Assembly (NCBI GenBank): GCA_004321925.1
Contig: SCQH01000014.1
Span: 30,809-94,808 of the forward strand
Origin: Nitrospirota bacterium
GTDB taxonomy: Bacteria > Nitrospirota > Thermodesulfovibrionia > Thermodesulfovibrionales > UBA6898
DNA: 64,000 nt
Direction: 5' to 3'
In this document: piece after piece, positions 50,708 through 60,041 of the stretch
Layout of the letters: every line of letters begins with the position of its first letter
Numbering within the stretch: position 1 is the stretch's first letter
The notes under the pieces: model-generated
Database searches by the model: none
What the model was told of the DNA's origin: nothing
Seen by the model: the letters and a program-made list of their open reading frames with translations, nothing else
Made by a program: the position numbers and the translations under genes

Positions 50708-51865
50708 ATGAAGAAAATTCTGTTTATTGCCTTGATTGTCGCAGTTGCCTTTGGCGGATACCTCGCCTTCACCACCGTTGATGCCAAGACTGCAGTTGTT
50801 TCCGCTGCAAAGGCCAAGATATATGACGCCACTGTTTATGTGGCTGGACACGGCGGCCATTTTGCAAAGGCCGATGTATCAATTGATCCGAACAATGCTG
50901 ACGACCCGATCAAGATCAAGGCCCTCGACAAGGTCGACATCGGCGATACGAAGACCCATAAGACCCATGATGCCCGCATCGACTCAAATGACAGCACCGT
51001 CCTCTTCTGGTCGACCTATCAGCTCGATGCTAACGGCAAGCAGCATGTCGGCAAATCCGACCTGAAGACCGGCAAGGTCCTCATGGATGTCGCGATGGAC
51101 ACTGACCCGCGCTCCACCGGCGGCGAAAAGAAGATGCCGATCTATTGCGCATCAGGTCAGAGCAAGGACTATTACATGCCTGTTTTCATGGGCTCAGAGG
51201 CCTATGTTGATGTCATCAGCAAAAAGGACCTGAAGCTCAAACACCGCGTATTCATCAGCGACCTCGGCTACAAGGCCGGCTCCTATCAGTTCCTGCACGG
51301 GACCAACTCAAACAAGATGGACAAGTTCATCCTCACCATGACGATGAAGGGCGAGGACGGCAAGATGAACGGCAAGATCGACTTTGTGATGGTCGACCTC
51401 AAAGAGCTTGAGAAGGGCAAATTCAAGGAGCTTAAGAGGGTAACCCATACCGGCGTTGGCGGCAAGACGATCACCTTCAGGATGTATTTCAGCAAGGACG
51501 ACAAGCAGATCTTCCAGTCTGCCGGCGACAGGTTCTGGCTGCTTGACGCCAATACCCTCGCACAGGTTGACGAAAAGATGAGCACCGGCGGCGAGAACCA
51601 TGATGCGATACCTACCCCTGACGGCAAGTTCGGTATCCTTACGGTCAGGAACGGCGGCGTCCAGGCCTGTGACGTTGAAGGCAAGCCGATCCTGAAGGAC
51701 GGCAAGAACATCAATATCACTGACGGTCAGATCCAGTTGTATGATGTCGAAGCAAAGAAGATCGTCGGCAAGACGGCCTCCACCTGCTTTGGCTGCCATA
51801 AGGGCATGGGCCTCGGCGACAAGACCGCTATCCTCTGCGGTATCGACGCAAACTTCAAGAAATAG
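50708..51865 (+). CDS. Periplasmic protein with C-terminal heme-c site (CXXCH)
   Basis: 385 residues. Signal peptide about 1-26 (TVDA|KTA), then repeated strand blades (DARIDSNDSTVLFWSTY, RMYFSKDDKQIFQSAGDRFWLLDANT, AIPTPDGKFGILTVRNGG) suggesting a beta-propeller. A single CFGCH heme-c motif lies near residue 361. Two other Cys flank it (AC near 320 and LC near 378). AAGGGGAG precedes the ATG. Codon use is highly regular, suggesting strong expression. Together with the FtsX and LolD genes that follow it forms a plus-strand set; a role in metal, heme or redox chemistry is inference. Confidence 0.7.
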   Translation: MKKILFIALIVAVAFGGYLAFTTVDAKTAVVSAAKAKIYDATVYVAGHGGHFAKADVSIDPNNADDPIKIKALDKVDIGDTKTHKTHDARIDSNDSTVLFWSTYQLDANGKQHVGKSDLKTGKVLMDVAMDTDPRSTGGEKKMPIYCASGQSKDYYMPVFMGSEAYVDVISKKDLKLKHRVFISDLGYKAGSYQFLHGTNSNKMDKFILTMTMKGEDGKMNGKIDFVMVDLKELEKGKFKELKRVTHTGVGGKTITFRMYFSKDDKQIFQSAGDRFWLLDANTLAQVDEKMSTGGENHDAIPTPDGKFGILTVRNGGVQACDVEGKPILKDGKNINITDGQIQLYDVEAKKIVGKTASTCFGCHKGMGLGDKTAILCGIDANFKK

Positions 51866-51877
51866 CAGACCTTTTTT

Positions 51878-51915
51878 ATTCCTGCTATGCGGCCTTCCGG
51901 CCGCATAGCAGGAAT
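51878..51915. terminator. Perfect 17-bp stem hairpin after the heme-protein gene
   Basis: 51878-51894 pairs perfectly with 51899-51915 around a TTCC loop. The T-run (TTTTTT) lies before the stem, not after it, on the plus strand. It may slow transcription or stabilise the abundant upstream message, lowering expression of the ABC genes downstream. Confidence 0.6.
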
Positions 51916-51944
51916 CTCACAAAATCCTTTATACTATCCTGCAG

Positions 51945-53138
51945 ATGGAAACCTTTACCCTTTATTCGTTTGCCCTGAGGAACCTCAAGAGAAAGCCGCT
52001 GCGGACGGTCGTGCTGATCGCGTCGATCGGGTTGCTGGTGTCGGCGCTGGTCTTTGTGCTTTCCTTTGTGCGGCGTGTCGATTCGGTCATCCGGGTGACC
52101 TCCGACAGGCTGGGCGCCGATATCATCATTGTACCCGCCGGTGCGAGAGGTGCTGCGGAAGACGTTCTTCTTGAGAACAAGGCGAAGTCGTTCTATATGA
52201 ACAGGGCTGTTATGGAGAAGCTCAGGAAGATCCCCGGCGTCGGGGACTTGACGACCCAGACCTACCTGGTCAGTATCACCGGTCAGTGCTGCGATGTGCC
52301 TGATACGGTTGTGGTCGCCTTCAATCAGGAGACCGATTTCATCATCAACCCATGGCTCAGCAAGGCCCTCGGCCGCCAGCTCAAAAAGGGCGAGGCCCTG
52401 GTCGGCAGTGAATCATCTCTGAATATCAGCCTCGGGCTTACCGAGGTGGACAGCCACCTTTTCGGTAATCTGTTCAAAATGGTCGGGGTGCTCGAAAAGA
52501 CCGGGACCGGTCTTGATACCGCTATCTTTATCGATGAATCGAATATTGACGACATCCTGAGAAAAGGAAAGTCTTCGCTGAAGCAGGAGGAAATATCCAT
52601 TATCTTTGCGAAGGTGAAGAAGGGACTGGACCCTGATAAGGTGGCAGGGGATATTGAGGATTCGATCATCGAGGTGGATACCGTGTCGAGGAAGGATGTC
52701 GGCAGGAACATCCTTGCGACGCTGAAGGACCTAAACCGGATCTTTTTTGTGACGGTTGCGCTGGCCTCGATACTGTCGATATTCCTTGTCTGGGCGGTCT
52801 TCTCGGCGATCGCGAACGAGCGGGCCTGGGAGATCGGCATCATGAGGGCGATCGGCGCGCAGGAGTCGCATATCAGCAGGCTTTTCCTGGTCGAGGTACT
52901 GGTCATCGGGATCACCGGAAGCATTATCGGCATCGTCTGCGGCACGGCCATCGCGGTCTCACTTACAAAGGGTTTTATCCTTCTGAAGAAGGTCTCGACC
53001 GACCTGGGGTTGGTGGAGCGTTCTGTTATCGCGCTCATGAGCCTTGCTGCGGGGACCGGTATATGTGTTATCGGGGCCTTGTCCCCGGTCAGGCGGCTGA
53101 AAAAAATGGAGCCGCTCCTGGCGATCAGAAAGGAATAG
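51945..53138 (+). CDS. ABC transporter permease, FtsX/MacB type
   Basis: 397 residues. N-terminal helix (TVVLIASIGLLVSALVFVLSF), a large periplasmic domain (about 45-255) and three C-terminal helices with the coupling motif WEIGIMRAIGAQESHISRLFLVE. Partner ATPase begins 1 bp after the stop. This permease type acts on lipoproteins, peptides or metallo-complexes in the periplasm. The proteins encoded beside it (heme protein; minus-strand DUF2318 and NosL) suggest metal handling. Confidence 0.85.
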   Translation: METFTLYSFALRNLKRKPLRTVVLIASIGLLVSALVFVLSFVRRVDSVIRVTSDRLGADIIIVPAGARGAAEDVLLENKAKSFYMNRAVMEKLRKIPGVGDLTTQTYLVSITGQCCDVPDTVVVAFNQETDFIINPWLSKALGRQLKKGEALVGSESSLNISLGLTEVDSHLFGNLFKMVGVLEKTGTGLDTAIFIDESNIDDILRKGKSSLKQEEISIIFAKVKKGLDPDKVAGDIEDSIIEVDTVSRKDVGRNILATLKDLNRIFFVTVALASILSIFLVWAVFSAIANERAWEIGIMRAIGAQESHISRLFLVEVLVIGITGSIIGIVCGTAIAVSLTKGFILLKKVSTDLGLVERSVIALMSLAAGTGICVIGALSPVRRLKKMEPLLAIRKE

Positions 53139-53139
53139 T

Positions 53140-53826
53140 ATGCCGCAGATCGAACTGATTGATATAGAAAAATCCTTCGTTGTCGGTGATCAGACGATAC
53201 GTGCGGTCAATGCGACATCCCTGACAGTCGAACAGGGCGATTTTCTGTCGATCGTCGGACATTCAGGTTCAGGCAAGACAACGCTGCTTTCGATCATCGG
53301 CGGCATTATTCGGCCGACGTCAGGCAAGGTGCTCTTTGAGGGAATGGACATCTGTTCCCTGGACGATGCCCGGCTCTCAGCTTACCGCAATACCAAGGTC
53401 GGCTTCATGTTCCAGTTTGCGAGCCTGCTGCCGGTACTGACAGCACAGGAGAACCTTCTCCTGCCCGGCCTGTTCGGTCCGGAGGGCGGCTCAGGCGGGG
53501 TCCCCGGGAACGTGAAGAAGGCGACTGACCTGCTGGCCCTGGTCGGGCTTGCCGATAAGGTGACGGCCTATCCCTCGCAGCTTTCCGGAGGCCAGCAGAG
53601 ACGGGTGGCCATTGCCCGCGCCCTGATGAACGACCCTGCAGTGATCCTTGCGGACGAGCCGACCGGTGACCTTGATGAGGAGACCGAGGCCGAGATCATT
53701 GAGCTCTTCAGGAGGCTCAACAGAGAAAGAAAGATCACCTTTATCATGATCACGCATAACCTCCATCTGGCCGAGCAGGCAGGCAAACGGCTGAGGATGT
53801 CTCAAGGCTCGATAAAGGAGCTGTAG
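53140..53826 (+). CDS. ABC transporter ATPase, LolD type
   Basis: 228 residues. Walker [10 protein letters not shown] near 40-48, signature [15 protein letters not shown], Walker [13 protein letters not shown] and switch His (ITHNLH). Pairs with the FtsX-type permease directly upstream. End of the plus-strand set; the LolA-like gene of the minus-strand set converges 52 bp away. Confidence 0.9.
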   Translation: MPQIELIDIEKSFVVGDQTIRAVNATSLTVEQGDFLSIVGHSGSGKTTLLSIIGGIIRPTSGKVLFEGMDICSLDDARLSAYRNTKVGFMFQFASLLPVLTAQENLLLPGLFGPEGGSGGVPGNVKKATDLLALVGLADKVTAYPSQLSGGQQRRVAIARALMNDPAVILADEPTGDLDEETEAEIIELFRRLNRERKITFIMITHNLHLAEQAGKRLRMSQGSIKEL

Positions 53827-53878
53827 GCCCATCCCCTGCCGCAGGAAGGCCGGAACCGCAGACACCTGGTGCTCCTCG

Positions 53879-54613
53879 TCACTTTTCTGCCAGGGATTTC
53901 GACAGGGCAGGAAGGGCTTCCGTATCAAAATAGTTATCGGGAATCTCCTGCTGCTTTATCCGGGAGAAGGTCATCTTGGATTCCTTGCCGTTCTTGAGAT
54001 GATCGACAAACGTCAGTTCGGTCGCCATGACCTTCCCCCCAACGGTCATAAAGTCGGTAAAGAGCATCGTCTTGAACAGCTTTCCCGATTGCAGGTATAT
54101 CTTTGACCTCACCGGTTTGAACGTGCCCTTCTCGATCAGGACCTCCATGCGGGAATATGTCGCGGCCTTGTTCTTTGCGGTCAGCTCCAGTTCATAGGTC
54201 TTGCCGTCCTCCGAGATCTGTCTTGCGTCATAGTCCTGCGACCAGTGGAGCCGCAGAAGATCTCCGTTGGAAATATCCCCCTTCAGCCTCTGGGTCGCAT
54301 GGATCCTGGTCGGCTGATGGGTCCCTGGCGCAAAGAAGAAGTAGGTATCATCCTTCAGGAAGAGCAGCTGGCCCTTCTGGGCGACCGGTTTGATGAACAT
54401 GGCCAGACTGCCTGCCCCGGCCCTGGAATAGACCTTGAAGCTCATGTTCCCCTGCGGGGAGATGAGGTCCACATCCATGACAAAAGAGTCATACGGGGCG
54501 GACCGTACGCCATCCGCTCTTTTGAGGATCTCCTCAGGCGTCAGCGCAGAGCTGATGCCGCTGAACAGGGCGATCATACAAAGGACCGAAAGAAGGGCGG
54601 CTGATTTTCTCAT
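53879..54613 (-). CDS. Periplasmic LolA-like protein (outer-membrane lipoprotein-sorting family)
   Basis: About 244 residues. Signal peptide about 1-23 (GISSALT), then LTPEEILKRADGVRSAPYDSFVMDVDLISPQG and later DYDARQISEDGKTYELEL, YSRMEVLIEKGTFKPVRSKIYL, the pattern of the 'outer membrane lipoprotein-sorting' LolA/LppX-like family. AGGAGG lies upstream of ATG 54613. Last gene of the minus-strand set; it is likely the periplasmic carrier for the adjacent FtsX/LolD exporter. Binds a lipid or lipoprotein in known relatives. Confidence 0.8.
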   Translation of the reverse strand: MRKSAALLSVLCMIALFSGISSALTPEEILKRADGVRSAPYDSFVMDVDLISPQGNMSFKVYSRAGAGSLAMFIKPVAQKGQLLFLKDDTYFFFAPGTHQPTRIHATQRLKGDISNGDLLRLHWSQDYDARQISEDGKTYELELTAKNKAATYSRMEVLIEKGTFKPVRSKIYLQSGKLFKTMLFTDFMTVGGKVMATELTFVDHLKNGKESKMTFSRIKQQEIPDNYFDTEALPALSKSLAEK

Positions 54614-54666
54614 TATTATTGTTCCTCCTGATGACGATATGATCTTATTATGATACAGCAACCGGA

Positions 54667-55956
54667 TCAGACATGATAGAGCGCCTTGACGATATGCATC
54701 CGCGCTGCCCGGTAAGCAGGCATGAAGCATGCGATCACGGTATTGAGCATGATGAAGAGGACTATCGAGATCCACCAGCCGTGGACGGTGTGGATGATGA
54801 GCGGATACCCCTGTGTCCCGCCGGGTGGCGGGGGCATGGTCAGCCCTGCATCGCTGATCACGCCGGCCATGACATACGTACCTCCATAACCGAGGATGCC
54901 GCCGATCAGGGCGATGATCATTCCCTCCAGGAGAAAGAGCAGAAGGATGTAACGCCGGGGGGTGCCGACCGCCATCAGCGTCCCGACCTCCCTCGTCCTT
55001 TCGATGACCGCCATGAACATGGTGTTATAGATGCTCAGGATGACGACAACGGCCATGACGACGCCGATAAAACCGAAGATAGTGCTGTAGATCCCGGTCA
55101 CGGCATCATAGTAGCTGTTGAGCTGCCTCCACGAGCGCACCGTATACTTCTCTTTGTCGAGCAGTGCAGGGAGAGCGAGCGAGGCCTTTTCCATATCGGC
55201 CTTATAGTAGTCGTTGCGCGAATGCTCGGCACCGCTATGCTTCCGGTCTGTCCCTCCGCTTTCCTTGAGCACGACCGCGAGCTTTCTCACCCGGTCGGTC
55301 TGGATAAGGCCCATGGCCGACTTCAGGTTGACCAGGATGAAGCGCCTGTCGCCCTCAGGGGTCCCGGTATTGATGGTGCCGGCAAACTGCAGGTCGATCG
55401 CGTTCATGGCGCCGTCAGTTGTCGTGGATACGAGGGTGAGGTAGCCGGTCTTTTGCGCATTCAGGGTCCGGGCCAGTTCCCTCCCGAGTATGACGCCGTC
55501 AGGCATCTTCTCAAGATTGGCGTAAGGCTCTGCAGACCCGAAGACCCCGGGCAGGCGTTTTTCCTTGGCCGGGTCGATCGCAAAGCCGATGACCGGTTCT
55601 GATTTTTCGCCGTTTCCGAGGAGTCCCATGATATCCATTCTCGGGGCGGCGTAGGCCACCTCGGGGATGGTCTCGATCTTTTTGGCGAGCTCCTGCCAGT
55701 CCGCAAGGCCGTACTCGAGGAACTTCGGTTCATCAGCGGTAAGGTGGCGGGCATCGAAGACCTGGAAGTGGCCGGTGCCTTCCGGCGTTCCCATGCCGAC
55801 GTGGATGATGTTCGCCTGTATGCCCCAGAAGCTGAAGTGCATGAACCCGCTGAAGATCCCGAGTCCCATCACGCCGATCACCAGGACGAAGATACTGACC
55901 AGGCTTCTCCTTTTGTTGCGGAGGACGTTCCTGAAGGCGAGCTTTAAGATCTGCAT
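54667..55956 (-). CDS. ABC transporter permease, FtsX/LolC-E type
   Basis: 429 residues. N-terminal helix (SLVSIFVLVIGVMGLGIFSGF), a periplasmic domain (about 45-280) and three C-terminal helices with the coupling segment VIERTREVGTLMAVGTPRRYILLLFLLEG. Overlaps the ATPase gene by 13 bp, so translation is coupled. It lies between the ATPase and the LolA-like gene, a layout reminiscent of Lol systems but within a NosL/DUF2318 locus. Confidence 0.85.
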   Translation of the reverse strand: MQILKLAFRNVLRNKRRSLVSIFVLVIGVMGLGIFSGFMHFSFWGIQANIIHVGMGTPEGTGHFQVFDARHLTADEPKFLEYGLADWQELAKKIETIPEVAYAAPRMDIMGLLGNGEKSEPVIGFAIDPAKEKRLPGVFGSAEPYANLEKMPDGVILGRELARTLNAQKTGYLTLVSTTTDGAMNAIDLQFAGTINTGTPEGDRRFILVNLKSAMGLIQTDRVRKLAVVLKESGGTDRKHSGAEHSRNDYYKADMEKASLALPALLDKEKYTVRSWRQLNSYYDAVTGIYSTIFGFIGVVMAVVVILSIYNTMFMAVIERTREVGTLMAVGTPRRYILLLFLLEGMIIALIGGILGYGGTYVMAGVISDAGLTMPPPPGGTQGYPLIIHTVHGWWISIVLFIMLNTVIACFMPAYRAARMHIVKALYHV

Positions 55957-56633
55957 CTGTCCCCTTCGACGATCCTGCCGTCATGCAGGTAGATCGTCCT
56001 GTCGACCGCATCCAGCACCAGGGGATCGTGGCTGGCGAAGATAAAGGTGACCTGCAGCTCCCTGTTGAGTATCCTCATCTGCGCGAGTATCTCTGCCCCG
56101 GTCCGGGAATCGAGGTTGGCGGTCGGTTCGTCGGCCAGCACGACCTCGGGACTGTTGACCAGTGCCCGTGCTATGGCAACCCGCTGCCTCTGGCCGCCGG
56201 ACATCTCATAAGGACGGTGGCGTGCGAGTTCGGAGATCCCGACGAGCTGCAACAGGTGCTCGACCCGCTCTTTTCTTGCCTTTTTCGACGCATGGGTGAA
56301 GCTCAGGGGGTATTCGACATTTTCAAAGGCATTGAAGACCGGGATGAGATTGAACGTCTGAAAGACAAAACCTATGGTCCCTCTCCTGAGGCCGGACAGC
56401 TGGTTGAGCGGGACAGTGGTGATGTCCCTGCCATGCAGCAGGAAGCTGCCGCTGTCGGGCTTGTCGATCAGACCGAGGATATTGAGGAGGCTGGTCTTGC
56501 CTGATCCGGACGGCCCTGCTATTGCGGCCACCTCACCTTTTTTGATCTTGATCGATACCGAACTCAGGGCATTGACCTCGGTCTTGCCGAGCACATAGGT
56601 CTTGCAGATATCGACCAGTTCGATGATCTTCAT
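55944..56633 (-). CDS. ABC transporter ATPase, LolD type
   Basis: 229 residues. Walker A GPSGSGKTS near 39-47, signature [15 protein letters not shown], Walker B VVLADEPTANLD and switch His (ASHD). GAGGG lies 8 bp ahead of ATG 56633, which excludes the longer reading from 56678. Second ABC ATPase of the 50-58 kb locus, paired with the FtsX-type permease that overlaps its end. Confidence 0.9.
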   Translation of the reverse strand: MKIIELVDICKTYVLGKTEVNALSSVSIKIKKGEVAAIAGPSGSGKTSLLNILGLIDKPDSGSFLLHGRDITTVPLNQLSGLRRGTIGFVFQTFNLIPVFNAFENVEYPLSFTHASKKARKERVEHLLQLVGISELARHRPYEMSGGQRQRVAIARALVNSPEVVLADEPTANLDSRTGAEILAQMRILNRELQVTFIFASHDPLVLDAVDRTIYLHDGRIVEGDRCRS

Positions 56634-56677
56634 GTCGGGTCCCTCATCCCTGCAGGGGCTGTTCTGCGCGGCGGCCA

Positions 56678-57475
56678 TCAGGATCCGTAAAGGTCCGGTC
56701 GCCGGTCCCTGATGAGATGGTTGAACCTGTTGAGGTCCTTGTCCTGTGCCCGGGTCAGGTCCAGTTCTGCAGCGCCTGTCTCTTCGCAGCCGGCAGATGC
56801 CCTGCAGAGGACCTCTCCCCGCGGTGATACGATCTGGCTCCTGCCGATGAAGATGAGTGCGTCACGGCCTCCCCGTTCTTCTGTGCCGATCCGGTTTGAC
56901 GTGACCGCAAACACCCTGTTCTCGAGGCAGCGGGTCACCATGCCGTCGGGACAATAGGGGAGAACGAGGTTTGCCGGATGTGCAATGATCTCCGCCCCTT
57001 TCAGCGCAAGCGTTCGCGCCGACTCGGGGAAGAACCAGTCAAAGCATATCATGATGCCGATAGCGCCGATGGGAGTCTGCCAGACCCTGAAGCCGGTGTC
57101 CCCGGGAGAGAACCAGAGTTTTTCCTCATAAAAGAGATGGGTCTTGCGGTAGACTCCCATGAACCCGCCGGGGCCGGTCAGCACCGCGGAGTTATAGACA
57201 AACCCGTTGCCCCGCTCCGCTATGCCGGCGACGATAAAGATACCGCGTTCTTTTGACAGCGCGGCCAGCCGCTGCGTGGTACGTCCCGAGGGCACCTCTT
57301 CTGCCAGATCGCTCACCTCTTCCTTAGAAATGAACTGATACCCTGTGCTGAAGAGTTCAGGGAGCACGACCAGTGCGGCGTCCATGGAAGCAATGAGCTC
57401 AGCGGCCCGGTCAACGTTCTGAGATACGCTCCCGAAGACCGGATCGGTCTGGATGAAACCCGCCTTAATGATCAT
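56678..57475 (-). CDS. Carbon-nitrogen hydrolase (nitrilase superfamily)
   Basis: 265 residues. Catalytic triad in place: E40 (LPELFSTGY), K111 (YRKTHLF) and C144 (MICFDWFFPES). A further family segment is AHPANLVLPYC. Cytoplasmic amidase-type enzyme acting on a small amide or nitrile; the exact substrate cannot be inferred. The start overlaps the DUF2318 stop by 4 bp, placing it in the NosL-DUF2318-ABC operon, an unusual companion for these genes. Confidence 0.87.
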   Translation of the reverse strand: MIIKAGFIQTDPVFGSVSQNVDRAAELIASMDAALVVLPELFSTGYQFISKEEVSDLAEEVPSGRTTQRLAALSKERGIFIVAGIAERGNGFVYNSAVLTGPGGFMGVYRKTHLFYEEKLWFSPGDTGFRVWQTPIGAIGIMICFDWFFPESARTLALKGAEIIAHPANLVLPYCPDGMVTRCLENRVFAVTSNRIGTEERGGRDALIFIGRSQIVSPRGEVLCRASAGCEETGAAELDLTRAQDKDLNRFNHLIRDRRPDLYGS

Positions 57476-57933
57476 GAAAAGAGCCTGATCCCCTTTTCGA
57501 GATGCTCTTTATCGATGATGATCTGTCCGCCGGAAATGCTGCTTTTCAGTAAAATCGGACTGCAGCCGGCGGTGTTGTCCCATTTCTGGTCCGCGAGCCT
57601 GAAGTGCATGCTGCATTCGTTGCAGATGAGGTCCGTCCCTTCCTTCCGGTAGCCCTTTTTATGCTTGTGGCAGGTGAGGCAGGCATCGAAGTAGGTCGAG
57701 AGCTCGCCGTTGCCGTCGGTCCTCACAAAGAAGTTGATCCGTTTCCCTGATTTCTTATAGGTGAAAAAATGCACCATGCCGTCGTTCACCTCTTTCACCG
57801 GTATCTGAATCCCGCTGTCCTTCTCCCTGACGATCGTATACTCGGCAGGAAGGCTGCTGCAGCCCGAAAGAAAGAGCGTCAGCAGGCAGACGGCAAGGGT
57901 CAGGCGGGTGAATGGAATGATGTTCATCGGCAC
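57472..57933 (-). CDS. DUF2318 lipoprotein with CXXC/CXXCH metal-binding motifs
   Basis: 153 residues. Lipoprotein signal with lipobox LSGC at about residue 25. The domain contains FDACLTCHKHKKGYRKEG, then ICNEC and a third Cys segment (TAGCSPILL), the DUF2318 pattern. The first pair reads CLTCH, which equals a heme-c motif; DUF2318 proteins are usually annotated as Fe-S or metal-binding. In Campylobacter p19 and E. coli fetMP iron loci a DUF2318 gene sits beside FtsX and LolD genes, as here. Overlaps the nitrilase gene by 4 bp. Confidence 0.8.
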   Translation of the reverse strand: MPMNIIPFTRLTLAVCLLTLFLSGCSSLPAEYTIVREKDSGIQIPVKEVNDGMVHFFTYKKSGKRINFFVRTDGNGELSTYFDACLTCHKHKKGYRKEGTDLICNECSMHFRLADQKWDNTAGCSPILLKSSISGGQIIIDKEHLEKGIRLFS

Positions 57934-57989
57934 AGCTATAGTATAACAAATGCGGCAACCCGGGCAGTAGGAACGGCTTCCGGGAGGCC

Positions 57990-58478
57990 TTACTCGGGGA
58001 TGTCTTCCCTGGTGATCTCGCCGAACCTCAGGACCTTCTTTCCCTTGTGGTCCTTCATGAACTCCTTTGCCTTTGCCTCTGTCTCGACAGGTATAAGCTC
58101 AGCGCCCATGGGGCCGAGCACATCGCTGCCGAGGACATAGAACATCTTCCTGGCGTCCATCAGCGCCGCTGAATAATATTCGGTCACGAAGAGGGCCTGG
58201 ATGTCCGCCTGCTTCCTGGAAGGATTGAACTTACCGGGGCTGAAATAATATTTCATCATGTCCTTCGGCCCGTCAAAGGCCACGTAGGAGCCGTCCTGGA
58301 ATATGATCTCGGTGGTCCATTCCTTGTATTTTGCGACGAACATTCCGCATACCTGGCATTTGTCCGTCTTTTTTACGATGACCGGCTTCTTGTCGCCGGC
58401 AGCAGGCGACAGGGCCGGGGCTGTCAGCAGCGCTGCTGCCGCCAGAAGCATGAAGACCTTGGTCGATATTTTTCTCAT
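57990..58478 (-). CDS. nosL: NosL-family copper-binding protein
   Basis: 162 residues. Signal peptide about 1-27 (LSPAAG), then the NosL motif CQVCGM with C41, C44 and M46, and a conserved FDGPKDMMKYYF stretch. NosL delivers Cu(I) to nitrous oxide reductase in nos loci, but no nosZ or other nos gene is in the window, so the client here is probably different. The mature start lacks the Cys of NosL lipoproteins. AGGT upstream of ATG 58478. First gene of the minus-strand metal/ABC operon. Confidence 0.83.
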   Translation of the reverse strand: MRKISTKVFMLLAAAALLTAPALSPAAGDKKPVIVKKTDKCQVCGMFVAKYKEWTTEIIFQDGSYVAFDGPKDMMKYYFSPGKFNPSRKQADIQALFVTEYYSAALMDARKMFYVLGSDVLGPMGAELIPVETEAKAKEFMKDHKGKKVLRFGEITREDIPE

Positions 58479-58607
58479 CTCTACCTCCGTAACGTTCGTG
58501 TCAGTATGGGGCCTGCCTCATATCTTTACTATTATAACTATATTCCCTGCCCGGGGGCTTCCCTGATGACGGACATGCCTGCAGGGCTAAGTCCTGAGTC
58601 CCGTGCT

Positions 58608-60041
58608 CTATTTTATGGCTGAGGCGCATTGCTGCAGCCCTGCGGCCTCAAAGCGCTCGATCGCAGCAATAATTGCCATGCCGATACGGGCATCGTCGGT
58701 CCCGTTGACGGAGGCGGTCTTCAACCCTTTGATCGCCAGGTCGCAGTGAGCAGCTGCACGTTCCCCGTCACCAAGGAGAAGATAAGCCTCTGCCCTGAAG
58801 AGTTCAAGCGGGAATGCGCCGAGCAGAAGTCTCAGGGGATCAAAGATCCTGAGGGCCTCCGAAGGGCGGTTGGCCTCCAGCAGTGCAAATCCAAGTTCCC
58901 ACTGGTGATAGAGCATTCCCGGGTGCCGGCTTGCGCCTGCTTCAATGAAACGGACGGCCTCGTCAAGCCTCCCCTCACGGGTGAGATACCTGCCGACGTG
59001 CAGTAGCCCGAAACAGTACTGCCGTTCGGCCTTGCAGGCCCGGTCAGCATACCGGAAAGCCCCCTGCAGGTCGTTGAGCAGGTAAGAAAAATCAGCCGCA
59101 TACAGCAGGAGGGCTGCGTCGCCCGGATGATCACCCAGAGGCTTCTGCACATAGGCGAGGCCTTCTGCCGGGAGCAGGCGCGATGCGTATCGGTCCGCTG
59201 CCTGATAGTTTGCCCATGGGGGCATCAGTGGATCGTCTGACAGTGTTTCCGGGGTCCGGATGAACCGGATGAGCGCATTCCCCAGCCATCGGTTCAGGGC
59301 GCTCGTAAATCCGCCATTGACCGAGTAGGAGACGCTCACATCTGCGGCCTGGTATGCCTTGCTGCGCAGTCTGTATGCGAGTTTCCGGAGGGCGTCGGGC
59401 TTTTCGATCCTCTGCTCAGCGGCAAGGGCAGGCAGGAAATCCAGATCAATGCTGACCACCAAGGGTTCCTGAGGCTCAGGCAGGGAGTCGGGCGTGCAGA
59501 GACTCAGAGGGACATTGCCCGGGGAGCCCCTGAAACAGCCGTTATGCATGCTGAAGGTATTGATCTGCTCTTCACTGAAGCGATTTCTCCGCAGGAACTT
59601 CCTGAACTGCAGGTCGTTCTCCGGCATTGCGGGGATGATCCAGTAAACTTCCCTGAGGATCCCGAGACTGGCGGCAGCATAGACGAAATTGCCGATATTG
59701 TAAAGACCGCTGTCGGTCAGTGAATCGGCTGCGGCCAGGGCTGTCCGATCGCTGCGGTCAAAGAGCTTCTTGAGTCTCGTTATGCGTTCCGGGGCTATCT
59801 GCCTGATATCATCATGCTCATCGATATGGATGAGCGCAGCCCCCCGCACCCCTTTTCTTATCCAGGCTGAGAGCACCTCACTATGGTCCTCCACGATCGT
59901 GACATCGGATATCGGATCGGTCAGGAGGACCGGCCCGGCAGCCCAGACCATATCCGTCAGCAGCAGAAGAAGAGCGGCGCTCTGCAGTCCCCTGTATAGG
60001 GCCATCAGCAGAGCTTCTCCGCTACCCTTACCGCCTTTCAT
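58608..60041 (-). CDS. UPF0489-like protein with TPR region
   Basis: 477 residues. A short signal or membrane segment (about 14-34) is followed by a UPF0489-type domain (about 40-230) with the motif ALIHIDEHDDI and later VVSIDLDFLPAL, an arginase-like alpha/beta arrangement with possible metal ligands. A helical TPR-like region follows (about 310-460: LLYAADFSYLLNDLQGAFRYADRAC and AVRFIEAGASRHPGMLYHQWELGFALLEAN). AGGAGG lies 10 bp upstream of ATG 60041, inside the end of the acyltransferase gene. Function unknown. Confidence 0.65.
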   Translation of the reverse strand: MKGGKGSGEALLMALYRGLQSAALLLLLTDMVWAAGPVLLTDPISDVTIVEDHSEVLSAWIRKGVRGAALIHIDEHDDIRQIAPERITRLKKLFDRSDRTALAAADSLTDSGLYNIGNFVYAAASLGILREVYWIIPAMPENDLQFRKFLRRNRFSEEQINTFSMHNGCFRGSPGNVPLSLCTPDSLPEPQEPLVVSIDLDFLPALAAEQRIEKPDALRKLAYRLRSKAYQAADVSVSYSVNGGFTSALNRWLGNALIRFIRTPETLSDDPLMPPWANYQAADRYASRLLPAEGLAYVQKPLGDHPGDAALLLYAADFSYLLNDLQGAFRYADRACKAERQYCFGLLHVGRYLTREGRLDEAVRFIEAGASRHPGMLYHQWELGFALLEANRPSEALRIFDPLRLLLGAFPLELFRAEAYLLLGDGERAAAHCDLAIKGLKTASVNGTDDARIGMAIIAAIERFEAAGLQQCASAIK

